From Flavobacteriales bacterium (GTDB lineage Bacteria > Bacteroidota > Bacteroidia > Flavobacteriales_F > PHOS-HE28), in NCBI GenBank assembly GCA_018057455.1, contig JAGPDT010000004.1, positions 1-57,235 of the forward strand: a DNA stretch of 57,235 nucleotides, in the 5' to 3' direction. The position numbers and the translations under genes were made by a program. The notes under the pieces are model-generated. The model ran no database searches. It was not told the DNA's origin and saw nothing but the letters and a program-made list of their open reading frames with translations. Positions 28,821 through 37,619 of the stretch are shown piece after piece. Position 1 is the first letter of the stretch. Each line of letters opens with the position of its first letter.

Positions 28821-29569
28821 GCCTTGCGCGCCGATTCACGGGCCTTGGCGTATTTCAGAAAGGTGGCGTGCGCACTGATGCGCGCGATCACAAAGCCGTG
28901 CCAACCGTCGAGGAATCCGCACCGCAGCACGTAGTCGCCCAGGAATTTCGCCGCCGGGCTCAGCAGCACCTTCCACAGGGGTGCGGACTTCCCCCTGGCG
29001 CTGCGGTCCTTGGCCATGATGGTGGTGAAGTAGTTCACTTGCCGGAGGTGGTCGTCCACGCTGTAGTAGCTGTAGTGCAGCAAGTCCCCTTCCAGGTGTG
29101 CGGTGCGTGTGCCGGGGTCCAGCTGGAAGCGGTCGTGCGGGTTGGTGCCGCCCCAATGCCCCTTGCGGCTGTCCCACAGGCGCAGCTTGGTGTCCGGGTA
29201 CCAACCGCCGTGGCGGATCCACGTGCCACAGTAGTTGGTGAGGCGGTGCATGGTGTAGCCGTCGGCCTGCGGGTTTTGTTTCACGCGCAGGATCGCCGCG
29301 GTGAGCGCAGGGTCCAAGGCCTCGTCGGCGTCCAGTGAAAGCACCCAAGGATGCCGCGCCTGCGTGTTGGCCCAGTTCTTCTGCTCGATATGGCCCTCGA
29401 AGGCGTGCTGCACGAAACGCGCCCCGTGCTCCAAGGCAATGCCCCCGGTGCCATCGGTGCTGAAGGAATCCACCACCACGATGTCATCGGCCACCTCCTT
29501 CACCGAGGCCAGGCAGCGCCCCAGGTTGCGCTCCTCGTTGTAGGTGATGATGACCACGGACAGTTCCAC
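28817..29569 (-). CDS. Glycosyltransferase family 2 (WaaE/KdtX-like)
   Basis: A 250-residue GT-A glycosyltransferase. ELSVVIITYNEERNLGRCLASV, then ADDIVVVDSFSTDGT and PWVLSLDADEALDPAL give the nucleotide-sugar site and the DxD motif; the KLRLWDSRKGHWGG segment follows the WaaE-type pattern of LPS core enzymes. The C-terminus has a basic amphipathic stretch. The start is GTG at 29569, because the upstream in-frame extension to 29653 has no family similarity and a TAACTTCG box sits five bases before this GTG. It forms a two-gene operon with the GT9 gene and probably decorates LPS core. Confidence 0.87.
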   Translation of the reverse strand: MELSVVIITYNEERNLGRCLASVKEVADDIVVVDSFSTDGTGGIALEHGARFVQHAFEGHIEQKNWANTQARHPWVLSLDADEALDPALTAAILRVKQNPQADGYTMHRLTNYCGTWIRHGGWYPDTKLRLWDSRKGHWGGTNPHDRFQLDPGTRTAHLEGDLLHYSYYSVDDHLRQVNYFTTIMAKDRSARGKSAPLWKVLLSPAAKFLGDYVLRCGFLDGWHGFVIARISAHATFLKYAKARESARKA

Positions 29570-29574
29570 GGCGC

Positions 29575-29582
29575 CGAAGTTA
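29575..29582 (-). promoter_or_regulatory. -7 box of the glycosyltransferase operon
   Basis: The minus strand reads TAACTTCG, then five bases, then the GTG start. It has one mismatch to TAnnTTTG. Confidence 0.4.
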
Positions 29583-29609
29583 GACGGCACCGCACGTGCC
29601 CGGTGTGGG

Positions 29610-32219
29610 TCAATGCACCACCATGAAGTTGCCGCGTGCCACCAGCGTGCCATGGGCCTGCACCAGGTATTGGTACATGCCCGGGCCCAACCGGGCCGTG
29701 TTCACCGTGGCCTGGCCTTGGGCCATGGACCGTTCCAGTATGGTGCGGCCGGTCAGGTCGGTCACCGAGAGTTGGAGGTCGCCGCCCGCCGCCAGCTGAA
29801 TATGGAGCATCTCATCGGCGGGCTGCGGGTAGAGCTGCACGGCCGGTCCCCAGGGAGCCTCGTCCACGCCGGTCCAGTGGTTCACCAGGTTCACGCAGTA
29901 GTCCTCGGTTTCGCCGTAATCAAAGTTGGTGCAGCCGTTGGCGGGGTGCGAGCTGTCCTTCATCAGCACGCGCATGCGCACCGGGCCGGGCGTGGCATCG
30001 TCCGGAATGGTGATGGTGCCTTCCAGCGGCGTGGTGGTGCTGGTGAAGTCCTGGAAGAGCCGTTCGGAGGCCATGAACTGGCCGTCGTGGTTGAAGTCCA
30101 TCCAAAGGGTGAAGGACTCCTGGTAGTTGAAGAAGTCGTAGCCCGGTGCGAACTGCACGGGGTAGGTGGCACCGATGGTAAGCTCGGTGGTCTGGCCGGT
30201 GGCAGCAATGCTGGCATACCCGCCGTCGCTGATGGAGGTGCGGTTGATGGTGTTCACCTGCACCAGGGCGATCCACTCGAAGCTGGTGTCATCGCCTTGG
30301 CTGGTGCAGAATTCGCCTTCCACGCACTGGCCGCAGCCCGGTATGTGCAGCGGGGCCGGGGCGGACCACTCGGCGAGGGTGCCGCCGCAAGAGCTGCGCA
30401 TCTGTACTTCCAGGTCCGTGCAGGCGGGCAAGCCGTTGAGCGTGGTGCTGTTTCCGTTGAGGTTGTTCAATTCGGTCCAGGCGGTGGTGCCCACCTCGCG
30501 GTAGCGCAGGTCGTATTGGGTGGAGGCCAGCACCGTGGACCATTCCACCGTGGCGCTGGTGGTGTTCAAGGCCGTGGCGGTGATGGTGACCGGTGCGGTG
30601 CAGCAGCCCTCGCTGGTCCACAGGAACGTGGTGCCGAACTCGCCGGTACCCTCGCCGCAATCGGCCGCCATTTGGAATTCATGGACCTGGCAGGTGGCCA
30701 GGCCTGTGAGGGCTTGGCTGAAGGTGGTGAGCCCGGTGAGCGTGGTCCATGTGCCCGCGCCTTGGGCCCGGTAGCGCAGGGTGTAGGTGCCGGGCAGGGC
30801 GCTCCAGGTAAGGGTGGCCGAGCCGATGGCATCGCTGGTGGCAGCCAGGTTGTAAGGGGCGGGGCAGGCCTGGCAGCTGTCCAGGAGGATCTGCACGCTG
30901 TTGAAGGAGTTGATGCGCCCGCCGGTAACGGTGTTGCCGGGCAGGTTGCCCACGTGGTCCACGCCATCGAAGAGGGCTTGACGGATGCGCAGGGCGGCTT
31001 CGGTGGGATCGGTATGGGCCATGGTGGCCAAACTGGCGCAGGGCACGCTGTAAAGAAGGGCGATCACCCCGGCGGTGAGCGGGCCGGCGAAGCTGGTGCC
31101 GCTGGTCACGCTGGTGCCGCCGTTGATGTTGGTGGTGAGCACGTTCTCGCCGGGGGCGCCCACGTCCACGGTGGTGGCGCCCCAGCCGGAGAAGGTGCGC
31201 ATGTCGTTGCTGTTGGTGGCCGTAACGCTGATCATGTAGTCGCTGGGGCAGGCCGTGGGCAGGTCGCCCACCACATCCACGTCCACGTTGTTGTTGGTGG
31301 TGGAGCCGCAGTTGAGCACGCCGGCGGTGCCCAGCGTATCATACATGGCACACCACAGCGGGGCCTGGGAGGGTTGGCCGCCGTCCACGCCCCAGCTGGC
31401 GTTGGTCACCACCACGAAGGCGCCTTGGTTGCCACCGGTGCTGTTGTACAGGCGCCGCATCACCAAGGGGTAGGTGTAGGAGGCGAGCACGTTGGATTCC
31501 AACGTGTTCTGGTAGTGTACGGGCATCATCTTCACGTGCCAGTTGGCGCCCACCACCTGGTTGCCGTTGTTGCCCGCCGCGCCGATCATGCCGGCCACCT
31601 GGGTGCCATGCGAGCCGTTGTACACGGCATCGTTCTGCGTGGACGGGTTCCAGCCGCGCACGTCGTCCACGTAGCCGTTGCCGTCGTCGTCCACGCCATT
31701 GCCGGGGATCTCGCCGTGGTTGATCCACGCGTTGGCCGCCAGGTCGGGGTGGGTGAGGCTGGCTTGTTCAATGATGGCCACCACGATGGTGTCACCCGTT
31801 GCGGTGACCCCGCCGGTGGTGACGTCCCACGCCGCTTCGCTCTGTATGTTCTGGTGCCACCACTGTGAACCGAACTGCGGGTCGTCCGGCGTGTTGCGCT
31901 CGGTGATGATGTGGTTGTTCTGGGCGAGCTGCACACCGGGGTGGGCCCAGCAAGCACGCAGCATGGCAGCCTGCGGCAAGGCCGTGGCATCGAACTTGAA
32001 GAGCCATGCCCGCAGCGGTGCAGAGACTTCCTCCGCCACCCGTACGCCCGTGGCGATCCCGTCCACCTGGCCCAGGTCCGCTGCTATCTGATCGGGCGAG
32101 GCACCGGGCCGCAGCATCACCAGCACATCGCCGGCAACAATGGGGGCTTGGGCTTGAACGGTGAGGCCCACCAAGCACGTGAGGGCCGTGAGGACGGCTT
32201 TTTTCAGAGGGGATCGCAT
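29610..32219 (-). CDS. Secreted S8 (subtilisin-like) peptidase with FN3, GEVED and T9SS type A sorting domains; catalytic Asp replaced by Glu
   Basis: An 869-residue exported protein. Signal peptide (about 1-24), propeptide-like segment, S8 catalytic domain (about 115-440), two fibronectin type III-like domains (about 455-630), a GEVED-type domain (FTLWMDFNHDGQFMASERLF), and a C-terminal sorting domain (VQLYPQPADEMLHIQL to GNFMVVH). His204 lies in GSHGTQVAGM, the oxyanion Asn in TNASWG, and Ser376 in SGTSFAGPLTAG. The Asp position of the triad, normally in V-I-D-T-G, reads VVAIIEQASLTHPDL, so residue 151 is Glu (codon GAA, 31767-31769). The rest of the S8 core, such as GNGVDDDGNGYVDD, is intact. 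It may be a reduced-activity or altered protease at the cell surface. A perfect TACTTTTG box lies just upstream. Confidence 0.9.
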   Translation of the reverse strand: MRSPLKKAVLTALTCLVGLTVQAQAPIVAGDVLVMLRPGASPDQIAADLGQVDGIATGVRVAEEVSAPLRAWLFKFDATALPQAAMLRACWAHPGVQLAQNNHIITERNTPDDPQFGSQWWHQNIQSEAAWDVTTGGVTATGDTIVVAIIEQASLTHPDLAANAWINHGEIPGNGVDDDGNGYVDDVRGWNPSTQNDAVYNGSHGTQVAGMIGAAGNNGNQVVGANWHVKMMPVHYQNTLESNVLASYTYPLVMRRLYNSTGGNQGAFVVVTNASWGVDGGQPSQAPLWCAMYDTLGTAGVLNCGSTTNNNVDVDVVGDLPTACPSDYMISVTATNSNDMRTFSGWGATTVDVGAPGENVLTTNINGGTSVTSGTSFAGPLTAGVIALLYSVPCASLATMAHTDPTEAALRIRQALFDGVDHVGNLPGNTVTGGRINSFNSVQILLDSCQACPAPYNLAATSDAIGSATLTWSALPGTYTLRYRAQGAGTWTTLTGLTTFSQALTGLATCQVHEFQMAADCGEGTGEFGTTFLWTSEGCCTAPVTITATALNTTSATVEWSTVLASTQYDLRYREVGTTAWTELNNLNGNSTTLNGLPACTDLEVQMRSSCGGTLAEWSAPAPLHIPGCGQCVEGEFCTSQGDDTSFEWIALVQVNTINRTSISDGGYASIAATGQTTELTIGATYPVQFAPGYDFFNYQESFTLWMDFNHDGQFMASERLFQDFTSTTTPLEGTITIPDDATPGPVRMRVLMKDSSHPANGCTNFDYGETEDYCVNLVNHWTGVDEAPWGPAVQLYPQPADEMLHIQLAAGGDLQLSVTDLTGRTILERSMAQGQATVNTARLGPGMYQYLVQAHGTLVARGNFMVVH

Positions 32220-32223
32220 GGCT

Positions 32224-32231
32224 CAAAAGTA
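32224..32231 (-). promoter_or_regulatory. -7 box of the secreted S8 gene, leaderless
   Basis: TACTTTTG on the minus strand matches TAnnTTTG exactly and is separated from the ATG by only AGCC. The mRNA should start at or near the start codon. Confidence 0.55.
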
Positions 32232-32393
32232 GACGCTGGCCTGGCGGATCCCGTGGCCCGGTCACAGACCTGCTTGTCCGTTGGCTTGGAATGCTGAAGA
32301 TGCGGGACAGGGTTCTGTTTCCTGGCCGGACAACGCACATCGGACCAGGTACGGGCTATGGCGATGGCCGGCAACGGGCGACGGCCCGGCACC

Positions 32394-34847
32394 TCACTCC
32401 CGCACAAACACCCGCTTCACCCGGGGGCTGATGCTCGTGAGCGCCTCGTACGGAATGGTGCCGAGGTCGGCGGCATAGACTTGGACGGGATGCTCCGGGG
32501 AGAACACGATCGCGTCATCGCCCGGCGCGCAGGGAATGCCGGTGACGTCCACCATGCACATGTCCATGCACACGGCGCCTATGGTACGTGCTTCCCGGCC
32601 GTGGATCCACACGCGCCCTGCGCCTTCGCCCAGCCTGCGCGAGAGGCCGTCGGCATAGCCGATGGGCAACACCGCTATGCGCATGGCTTTTTCGGCCCGG
32701 CCCCGGCGTCCGTAGCTGATGGTAGCTCCTGCGGGGACCTCCTTCACTTGGGCGATCACCGTGCGCAGCGTTTCCACGGGGCGAAGCCGTGCGGTCTCCT
32801 GGGCATCCGCACCGATGCCATGCAGGCCGATGCCCAAGCGCACCATGCTGAAGCGGGCCTCGGGAAAGCGCGTGGCGGCGGCGGAATTGGCGATGTGCAA
32901 CAGGGGTGCGCGGGGGAGCTGGTCCGAGATCTGCGCGGCGAGCATGCGGAACAACGCGATCTGTTCCCGCGTGAAGCCATCGTGTTGCGGGTCTTCACTG
33001 GCGGCCAGGTGGGAGAAGATGGAAGCTATGCGCAAGGTTTTCGCATCGCGCAAGGCCTCCTGCAGCGCGGGCATATCGTTCGGCATAAAACCCAAGCGGT
33101 GCATGCCGGTGTCCAGCTTGAGGTGGATGGCCGGCGCATCGGGCACGTGGGCAGCAAAGTCCATGGCGGCCTTCAGTGAGCGTTGGTCGTACACCTCGGC
33201 CTCGAGCCGGTATCGGTGCAAAATTTCCATGGGCACCGGCTCGGGGTTCATCACCAGCACGGGCGTGCGGATGCCCTGCCGCCGCAAGGCGATGCCCTCA
33301 TCGGCGTAGGCCACGCCCAGCCAGGCCACCTGTTCATGGTGGAAGAAGCGCGCCAGCTCCACCGCATCGGTGCCATATCCATTGGCCTTCACCATGCCCA
33401 TCACGCGTACCTCCGGCCCGCACAGTTCGCGGTAGTGGTTGAGGTTGTGGCGCATGGCTTCCAGGTCCACCTCCATCACGGTGCCGTGGGTGCGTTCCTC
33501 CCAGCGTTCCACCACCCGTTCCAGCCCGAAGCGGCGCGCGCCTTTCACCAGGTACACGGCGCCGCCCACCGGCGGCTCGGGCAAGGCTTGCAGCAATGCT
33601 TCGGCATCGTGGTAGTAGCGCGTGGATGCGGGAAACAGTGCGGTGTGCTCCTGCATGGCGGGCCCCACGGCGATCAGGTGCTCCACCCCGGCGTCGCGCA
33701 GCAAGGCCGCGATGCGCCCGTGGCGTGCGGCAGCATCCTCACTGCTGTCCTCAATGTCCGAAAGCACCACGGCCTTGGGGCGGCCGGCGGCGGTGCGCGC
33801 CAATTGGCCCAGGGCCACGGTGAGCGAGGCGATGTCGTTGCTGTAGGCGTCGTTCAGCAGGGTGCCGTTGTTCAGCCCGGACAGTGTTTCCAGGCGCATG
33901 CTCACGGGGCGCAAGTGCCGTATGCGGCCGGCCACGGTCCGTGGGCTGCGTCCCAGGTGCAGCAGCAGTGTGGCGCAATGGAGGGCGTTCTCCACGGAAG
34001 CGGCATCGGTGAAGGGTACCAGCAACTCGAAGGCATCCTGTTGCCACCGCATCAACAGCCGTGTGGCCTCCCCGTTGGCCGTTTCCTCTTCCACGCGCAA
34101 GGCCGCTTCCGCTGTGCGCCCCCAGCTCAGCAGGTCCACGCCCTCCAACGCGGCAAGGGCGTCGTGCACCGCGCGGTGGTCCCGGCAGTACACCACGGTC
34201 TTCGCGTGGCGGAAGAGCCGGGCCTTTTCGGTGGCCTTGGCTGCATCACTGGCGAAATGGGCGCTGTGCGCGGGCCCGATGTTGGTGAAGAGGCCGATGG
34301 TGGGCGCGATGATCCCCTCCAGCGCATCCATTTCACCCGGCTCGCTGATGCCCGCCTCGAACAGGCCGAGCGTATCGCCAGGCCCGGTCTGCCACACGCT
34401 CAACGGCACGCCCACCTGGCTGTTCCAGCTGCCGGGGCTGCGCACGATGCGTTCGTCCGGCGACAGCAGTTCGTGGAGCCATTCCTTCACTACGGTCTTG
34501 CCGTTGCTGCCGGTGATGCCTACCACGGGCAGACTGAACTGCCTGCGGTGCCAGGCGGCGATCTGCTGCAGGGCGCGCAGCGTGTCCGGCACTTCCACCA
34601 GGCTGCAGTCCGCATCCGCCGGGGCGCGGCCCTCTTGCACCAGGAAGGCGCCCACACCGCGCTGGCGCAGCTCGGGCAGGTAGCGGTGCCCGTCGTGGTG
34701 TTTGCCGTGGAGGGCGATGAAGAGAGCGTCCTGCGGCGGGAAGGGCTGGCGTGAATCGATCACCAAAGGGCCCACCTTGCGGTCGGGCCCGATCAACCGG
34801 CCTCCGGTGGCCGTGGCCAGCTCACTGAGCCACCGTTCTTGGGCCAT
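32394..34847 (-). CDS. Bifunctional UDP-MurNAc-tripeptide:D-Ala-D-Ala ligase / alanine racemase
   Basis: An 817-residue fusion supplying two peptidoglycan steps. The N-terminal half is MurF: ATP-binding loop VVGITGSNGKTVVKEWL, LFEAGISEPGEM, GLFTNIGPAHSAHF and NDAYSNDIASL. The C-terminal half (from about 450, VMEVDLEAMRHNLNHYREL) is alanine racemase: PLP lysine in VMGMVKANGYGTDA, LKLDTGMHRLGF, and the second catalytic base in ISYGRRGRAEKAMRIAVLPIGYADGLSR. This fusion is characteristic of Bacteroidota. The ATG at 34847 is chosen because it shares one base with the tdk stop (TGATG) and starts MAQERWLSEL, so translation is probably coupled. Confidence 0.94.
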   Translation of the reverse strand: MAQERWLSELATATGGRLIGPDRKVGPLVIDSRQPFPPQDALFIALHGKHHDGHRYLPELRQRGVGAFLVQEGRAPADADCSLVEVPDTLRALQQIAAWHRRQFSLPVVGITGSNGKTVVKEWLHELLSPDERIVRSPGSWNSQVGVPLSVWQTGPGDTLGLFEAGISEPGEMDALEGIIAPTIGLFTNIGPAHSAHFASDAAKATEKARLFRHAKTVVYCRDHRAVHDALAALEGVDLLSWGRTAEAALRVEEETANGEATRLLMRWQQDAFELLVPFTDAASVENALHCATLLLHLGRSPRTVAGRIRHLRPVSMRLETLSGLNNGTLLNDAYSNDIASLTVALGQLARTAAGRPKAVVLSDIEDSSEDAAARHGRIAALLRDAGVEHLIAVGPAMQEHTALFPASTRYYHDAEALLQALPEPPVGGAVYLVKGARRFGLERVVERWEERTHGTVMEVDLEAMRHNLNHYRELCGPEVRVMGMVKANGYGTDAVELARFFHHEQVAWLGVAYADEGIALRRQGIRTPVLVMNPEPVPMEILHRYRLEAEVYDQRSLKAAMDFAAHVPDAPAIHLKLDTGMHRLGFMPNDMPALQEALRDAKTLRIASIFSHLAASEDPQHDGFTREQIALFRMLAAQISDQLPRAPLLHIANSAAATRFPEARFSMVRLGIGLHGIGADAQETARLRPVETLRTVIAQVKEVPAGATISYGRRGRAEKAMRIAVLPIGYADGLSRRLGEGAGRVWIHGREARTIGAVCMDMCMVDVTGIPCAPGDDAIVFSPEHPVQVYAADLGTIPYEALTSISPRVKRVFVRE

Positions 34848-35455
34848 CAGGGAAACAAGGTGTTCTTCTTGCTGCTCCTGCCGTGGACGGCTTCGTTGAA
34901 GCACGGCCGGCAGAGCGGTTCATAGCTGTCGGTCTCGCCCAGCAGGATCAGGCGGTCGCTGGCGGACGTGCGGTGGCTGTAATGCGCCAGCTCACCGCAG
35001 CGCAGGCAGATGGCGTGCACCTTGGTGACGTATTCGGCCAAGGCCAGCAGCTGCGGCATGGGTCCGAAGGGCCGCCCTTGGAAGTCCATGTCCAGCCCGG
35101 CGATGATCACGCGCACGCCGTTGTTGGCCAGCTGCTCGCACACGCGGGGCAGCGCCTCGTCGAAGAACTGGGCCTCATCGATGCCCACCACGTGCAGGTC
35201 CGCGGCCAGGGGCAGCAGGGCCGCGCTATGCTGTACGGCCGTGCTGCCGATCGCGCGCTGGTCGTGGCTCACCACGTCGCTCGCGTGGTAGCGGTTGTCC
35301 GTGCTGGGCTTGAAGATGCCCACCTGCTGCTTGGCGAACTCGGCGCGGCGCAGACGCCGGATCAGCTCCTCGGTCTTGCCCGAGAACATGCTGCCGCACA
35401 CCACTTCGATCCAGCCCCGGCGGGGGCCACGGCTACCGTTGTGTTCCAGGAACAT
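34847..35455 (-). CDS. tdk: Thymidine kinase (type II)
   Basis: Phosphorylates thymidine in the salvage pathway. The 202-residue protein has Walker A (VVCGSMFSGKTEELIRRL), the DEAQFF motif with the catalytic acid, and a zinc site of two pairs, CLRC and CRPC, flanking the nucleoside-binding lasso (YSHRTSASDRLILLGETDSYEPLC). The length fits the TK1-like family. It is the first gene of an operon with murF-alr (one-base overlap). Its 5' side faces the divergent gene at 35665. Confidence 0.95.
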   Translation of the reverse strand: MFLEHNGSRGPRRGWIEVVCGSMFSGKTEELIRRLRRAEFAKQQVGIFKPSTDNRYHASDVVSHDQRAIGSTAVQHSAALLPLAADLHVVGIDEAQFFDEALPRVCEQLANNGVRVIIAGLDMDFQGRPFGPMPQLLALAEYVTKVHAICLRCGELAHYSHRTSASDRLILLGETDSYEPLCRPCFNEAVHGRSSKKNTLFP

Positions 35456-35594
35456 GGGCTGACCGGGCTTGGAGGGGTGCCATGGCTTGTTTGCGCATCA
35501 CGCCGCGCTCGCCGCGGACCGGTGCGCATGCGGCCAGGCCGACCGGGTGGTCCGGGCCTGCTGCATGTACGTCCTTGTTCATCCGGGGTGGAAC

Positions 35595-35616
35595 AGGCCT
35601 CTGGCGCGGCCTTTTT
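35595..35616 (+). terminator. Hairpin followed by T-run in a divergent intergenic region
   Basis: AGGCC and GGCCT pair around an eight-base loop and are followed by TTTT. No plus-strand gene ends here; it could be an attenuator or chance. It lies 49 bp before the ATG at 35665. Confidence 0.2.
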
Positions 35617-35664
35617 GTGAGCGGCACGAATTTAGCGAATTTCGCAGGCACCTGACCGCACGCC

Positions 35665-36357
35665 ATGGCCCCACAAAAAGCACCTGTACGGATGAACGAG
35701 CTGATCCACTCCTTGCAGGAATCCATGGACCATTTGGAGCAGGGCAAACTGGGGTTGGAGGAATTGGAGCGCTGCGTGGCCAGCGCGCAGGCGGTGTACG
35801 AGCGGTTGGTGGTACTGCGGCACAAGGCGCGCGAAGCCGCGGTCACCGGCGGCAAGCCCCCCGGTGGGGCTGCGGCCCAGGAGACGGCACCGGTGGCGGC
35901 CGAAGCCGGTCCGGCGGCCTCCATCCGCCTGGATACCCGGCCGCCGGAGGCGCACCCGCAACAGACCTCCTTGATCGACGCCATTGCGGAAACCGAGCAG
36001 ACCGCCCCGCCCGCCCCGGAGGGCCAACCCCGCCCAACCCCTGCGCCGAAGCCCGTGGCCAAAGCCGCCCCCCCCGCCGTGGAGCGCCCCGCCACGGTGG
36101 CGGACAAATTGGAACAGGCACCCGTGGCGGACCTGCGCAAGGCCATTGCCCTCAGCCAGAAGTTCTGGTTCGTGGCCGAGCTCTTCAAGGGCGACCGCAA
36201 GCAGTACGAAGAAGCGATCGACCAGCTGAACAAGATGGAGCGCCTGGCCGAGGCCGAAGCCTATGTCCAACAGGAGGTGATCGCCAAGTTGCCCGAGCCT
36301 CCGGGCGAGGAAGTGGCCAAATCGTTCAAAGACCTTCTACAACGCCGGTTCAACTGA
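35665..36357 (+). CDS. Conserved Bacteroidota protein of unknown function
   Basis: A 230-residue cytoplasmic protein with three parts: an N-terminal helical region (about 10-60, coiled-coil-like, MNELIHSLQESMDHLEQGKL); a Pro/Ala-rich linker of about 90 residues; and a C-terminal helical domain (about 150-230) beginning VADLRKAIALSQKFWFVAELFKGDRKQYEEAIDQLN. This last segment resembles a conserved hypothetical domain that I recognise from many Flavobacteriia, without known function. The stop codon shares its A with the ATG of the following M28 peptidase, so the two are translationally coupled. It is divergent from tdk. Confidence 0.8.
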   Translation: MAPQKAPVRMNELIHSLQESMDHLEQGKLGLEELERCVASAQAVYERLVVLRHKAREAAVTGGKPPGGAAAQETAPVAAEAGPAASIRLDTRPPEAHPQQTSLIDAIAETEQTAPPAPEGQPRPTPAPKPVAKAAPPAVERPATVADKLEQAPVADLRKAIALSQKFWFVAELFKGDRKQYEEAIDQLNKMERLAEAEAYVQQEVIAKLPEPPGEEVAKSFKDLLQRRFN

Positions 36358-37619
36358 TGCGGATCCCCCTCTTTTTCGCACCTCTCTTGCTGGCCGGTGC
36401 CTTGTGGGCCCAGGATCAGCCCCCGGTGAAGGACCGTGCCCGTTCATACGTGGACACCTTGGCGGGCAGGGGTATGTACGGCCGTGGCTACGTCAACGGC
36501 GGGGACAGCCTTGCGGCGGATTGGATCGCAGGGCAATTCGATCGCATCGGCTTGGCCAAGCTCAACAAAACACGCTTCGAGCCGTTCACCTTCCCGGTGA
36601 ACACCTTTCCGGACAGCATCCGGCTTGCCGTGGACGGCAGGGTGTTGATCCCGGGTGTGGACTTCCTGGTGGACCCCGCCTCCGGCACTGCTACGGGCTC
36701 CTATGAGCTGGTACACCTTACCCTGCAAGACCTGCTCACCCCCGAACGCAAAGCCTTGACCCTGGGCGTAGTGTTGGGCCATGCCGTGGTGCTGCACTTT
36801 CCCGCTACCGGCGACCCCGATACGCTCGCTTTGTACAGGGCCTTGGAAACAGAACTTTCACGAGCGGTGCCGGTGATCCGCCAAGGTGGGGAGAAACTGA
36901 CATGGAGCGTGGCTGCCACCCAGGCCCGCAACGCCATCATCGAGGTGCGCCAAGGCCTGCTGTCCGATACCGCCGCCACGGCCGTGATCCACGTGGAGAA
37001 CCGGTTCGTCCCCAAGCACCGGGCACGCAACGTGTGGGGCGTGGCCAAGGGCCGTGGCAAGGACTGGCTGCTGGTCACCGCCCATTACGACCACCTGGGC
37101 ATGATGGGGCAGGCCCTGTTCCCGGGGGCCAACGACAATGCCAGCGGCGTGAGCATGCTGCTCACCCTCGCCGAGCGCTTCAGGAAGCACCCCACCAAGC
37201 TGAACATCCTGTTCGTGGCCTTTGCCGGGGAGGAAGCTGGCCTGCGCGGCAGTGAATGGTTCTTGGTGGACCGCCCCATGGACTTGGGCCGCATCAGGAT
37301 GGTGATCAATCTGGACCTCAATGGCACCGGCGATGACGGCATCACCGTGGTGAACGCCACCGAACAGCAGGACATCTTCAACCGGCTGGCCACCATCAAC
37401 AAGCGCACCAAGGCCCTGCCCCAAGTGAAGGCGCGGGGGCCAGCCTGCAACAGCGACCATTGCCCCTTTGCCAAGAAGGGCATACCGGCCATCTTCATCT
37501 ACACCATGGGCGGCGTAAGCCACTACCACGATGTATATGACCGCGCAGAGACCCTGCCGCTCACCAAGTTCAATGAACTGTACCGCACGCTGGTGGCATT
37601 GATCGGTGAATTGAAATGA
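36357..37619 (+). CDS. M28 family zinc metallopeptidase, secreted
   Basis: A 420-residue exported aminopeptidase-type enzyme. Signal peptide MRIPLFFAPLLLAGALWAQ, then an N-terminal domain and a zinc catalytic domain: LVTAHYDHLG (His), GANDNASGVSM (bridging Asp), FAGEEAGLRGSEWF (catalytic Glu and Glu ligand), MVINLDLNGTG (Asp) and GGVSHYHDVYD (His). All ligands of the two-zinc site are present. The likely role is release of N-terminal amino acids from peptides in the periplasm. It overlaps the upstream gene by one base and rsmI by four (ATGA), so the three form an operon. The frame is open further upstream, but the signal peptide fixes this start. Confidence 0.92.
   Translation: MRIPLFFAPLLLAGALWAQDQPPVKDRARSYVDTLAGRGMYGRGYVNGGDSLAADWIAGQFDRIGLAKLNKTRFEPFTFPVNTFPDSIRLAVDGRVLIPGVDFLVDPASGTATGSYELVHLTLQDLLTPERKALTLGVVLGHAVVLHFPATGDPDTLALYRALETELSRAVPVIRQGGEKLTWSVAATQARNAIIEVRQGLLSDTAATAVIHVENRFVPKHRARNVWGVAKGRGKDWLLVTAHYDHLGMMGQALFPGANDNASGVSMLLTLAERFRKHPTKLNILFVAFAGEEAGLRGSEWFLVDRPMDLGRIRMVINLDLNGTGDDGITVVNATEQQDIFNRLATINKRTKALPQVKARGPACNSDHCPFAKKGIPAIFIYTMGGVSHYHDVYDRAETLPLTKFNELYRTLVALIGELK

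Noticed and set aside
29544-31868. Long plus-strand frame over the secreted S8 gene
   Set aside because: Antisense shadow; composition is His/Gly/Ala-rich without recognisable domains.
33183-34754. Plus-strand frame of about 520 codons over murF-alr
   Set aside because: Antisense shadow; the fusion enzyme on the minus strand is unambiguous.
35595-35616. Terminator of a plus-strand gene
   Set aside because: No plus-strand gene ends upstream of it; kept only as a weak feature.
35469-36356. In-frame upstream extension of the M28 peptidase to give about 716 residues
   Set aside because: The extension overlaps the conserved gene at 35665 in another frame, while a signal peptide begins exactly at the ATG at 36357.
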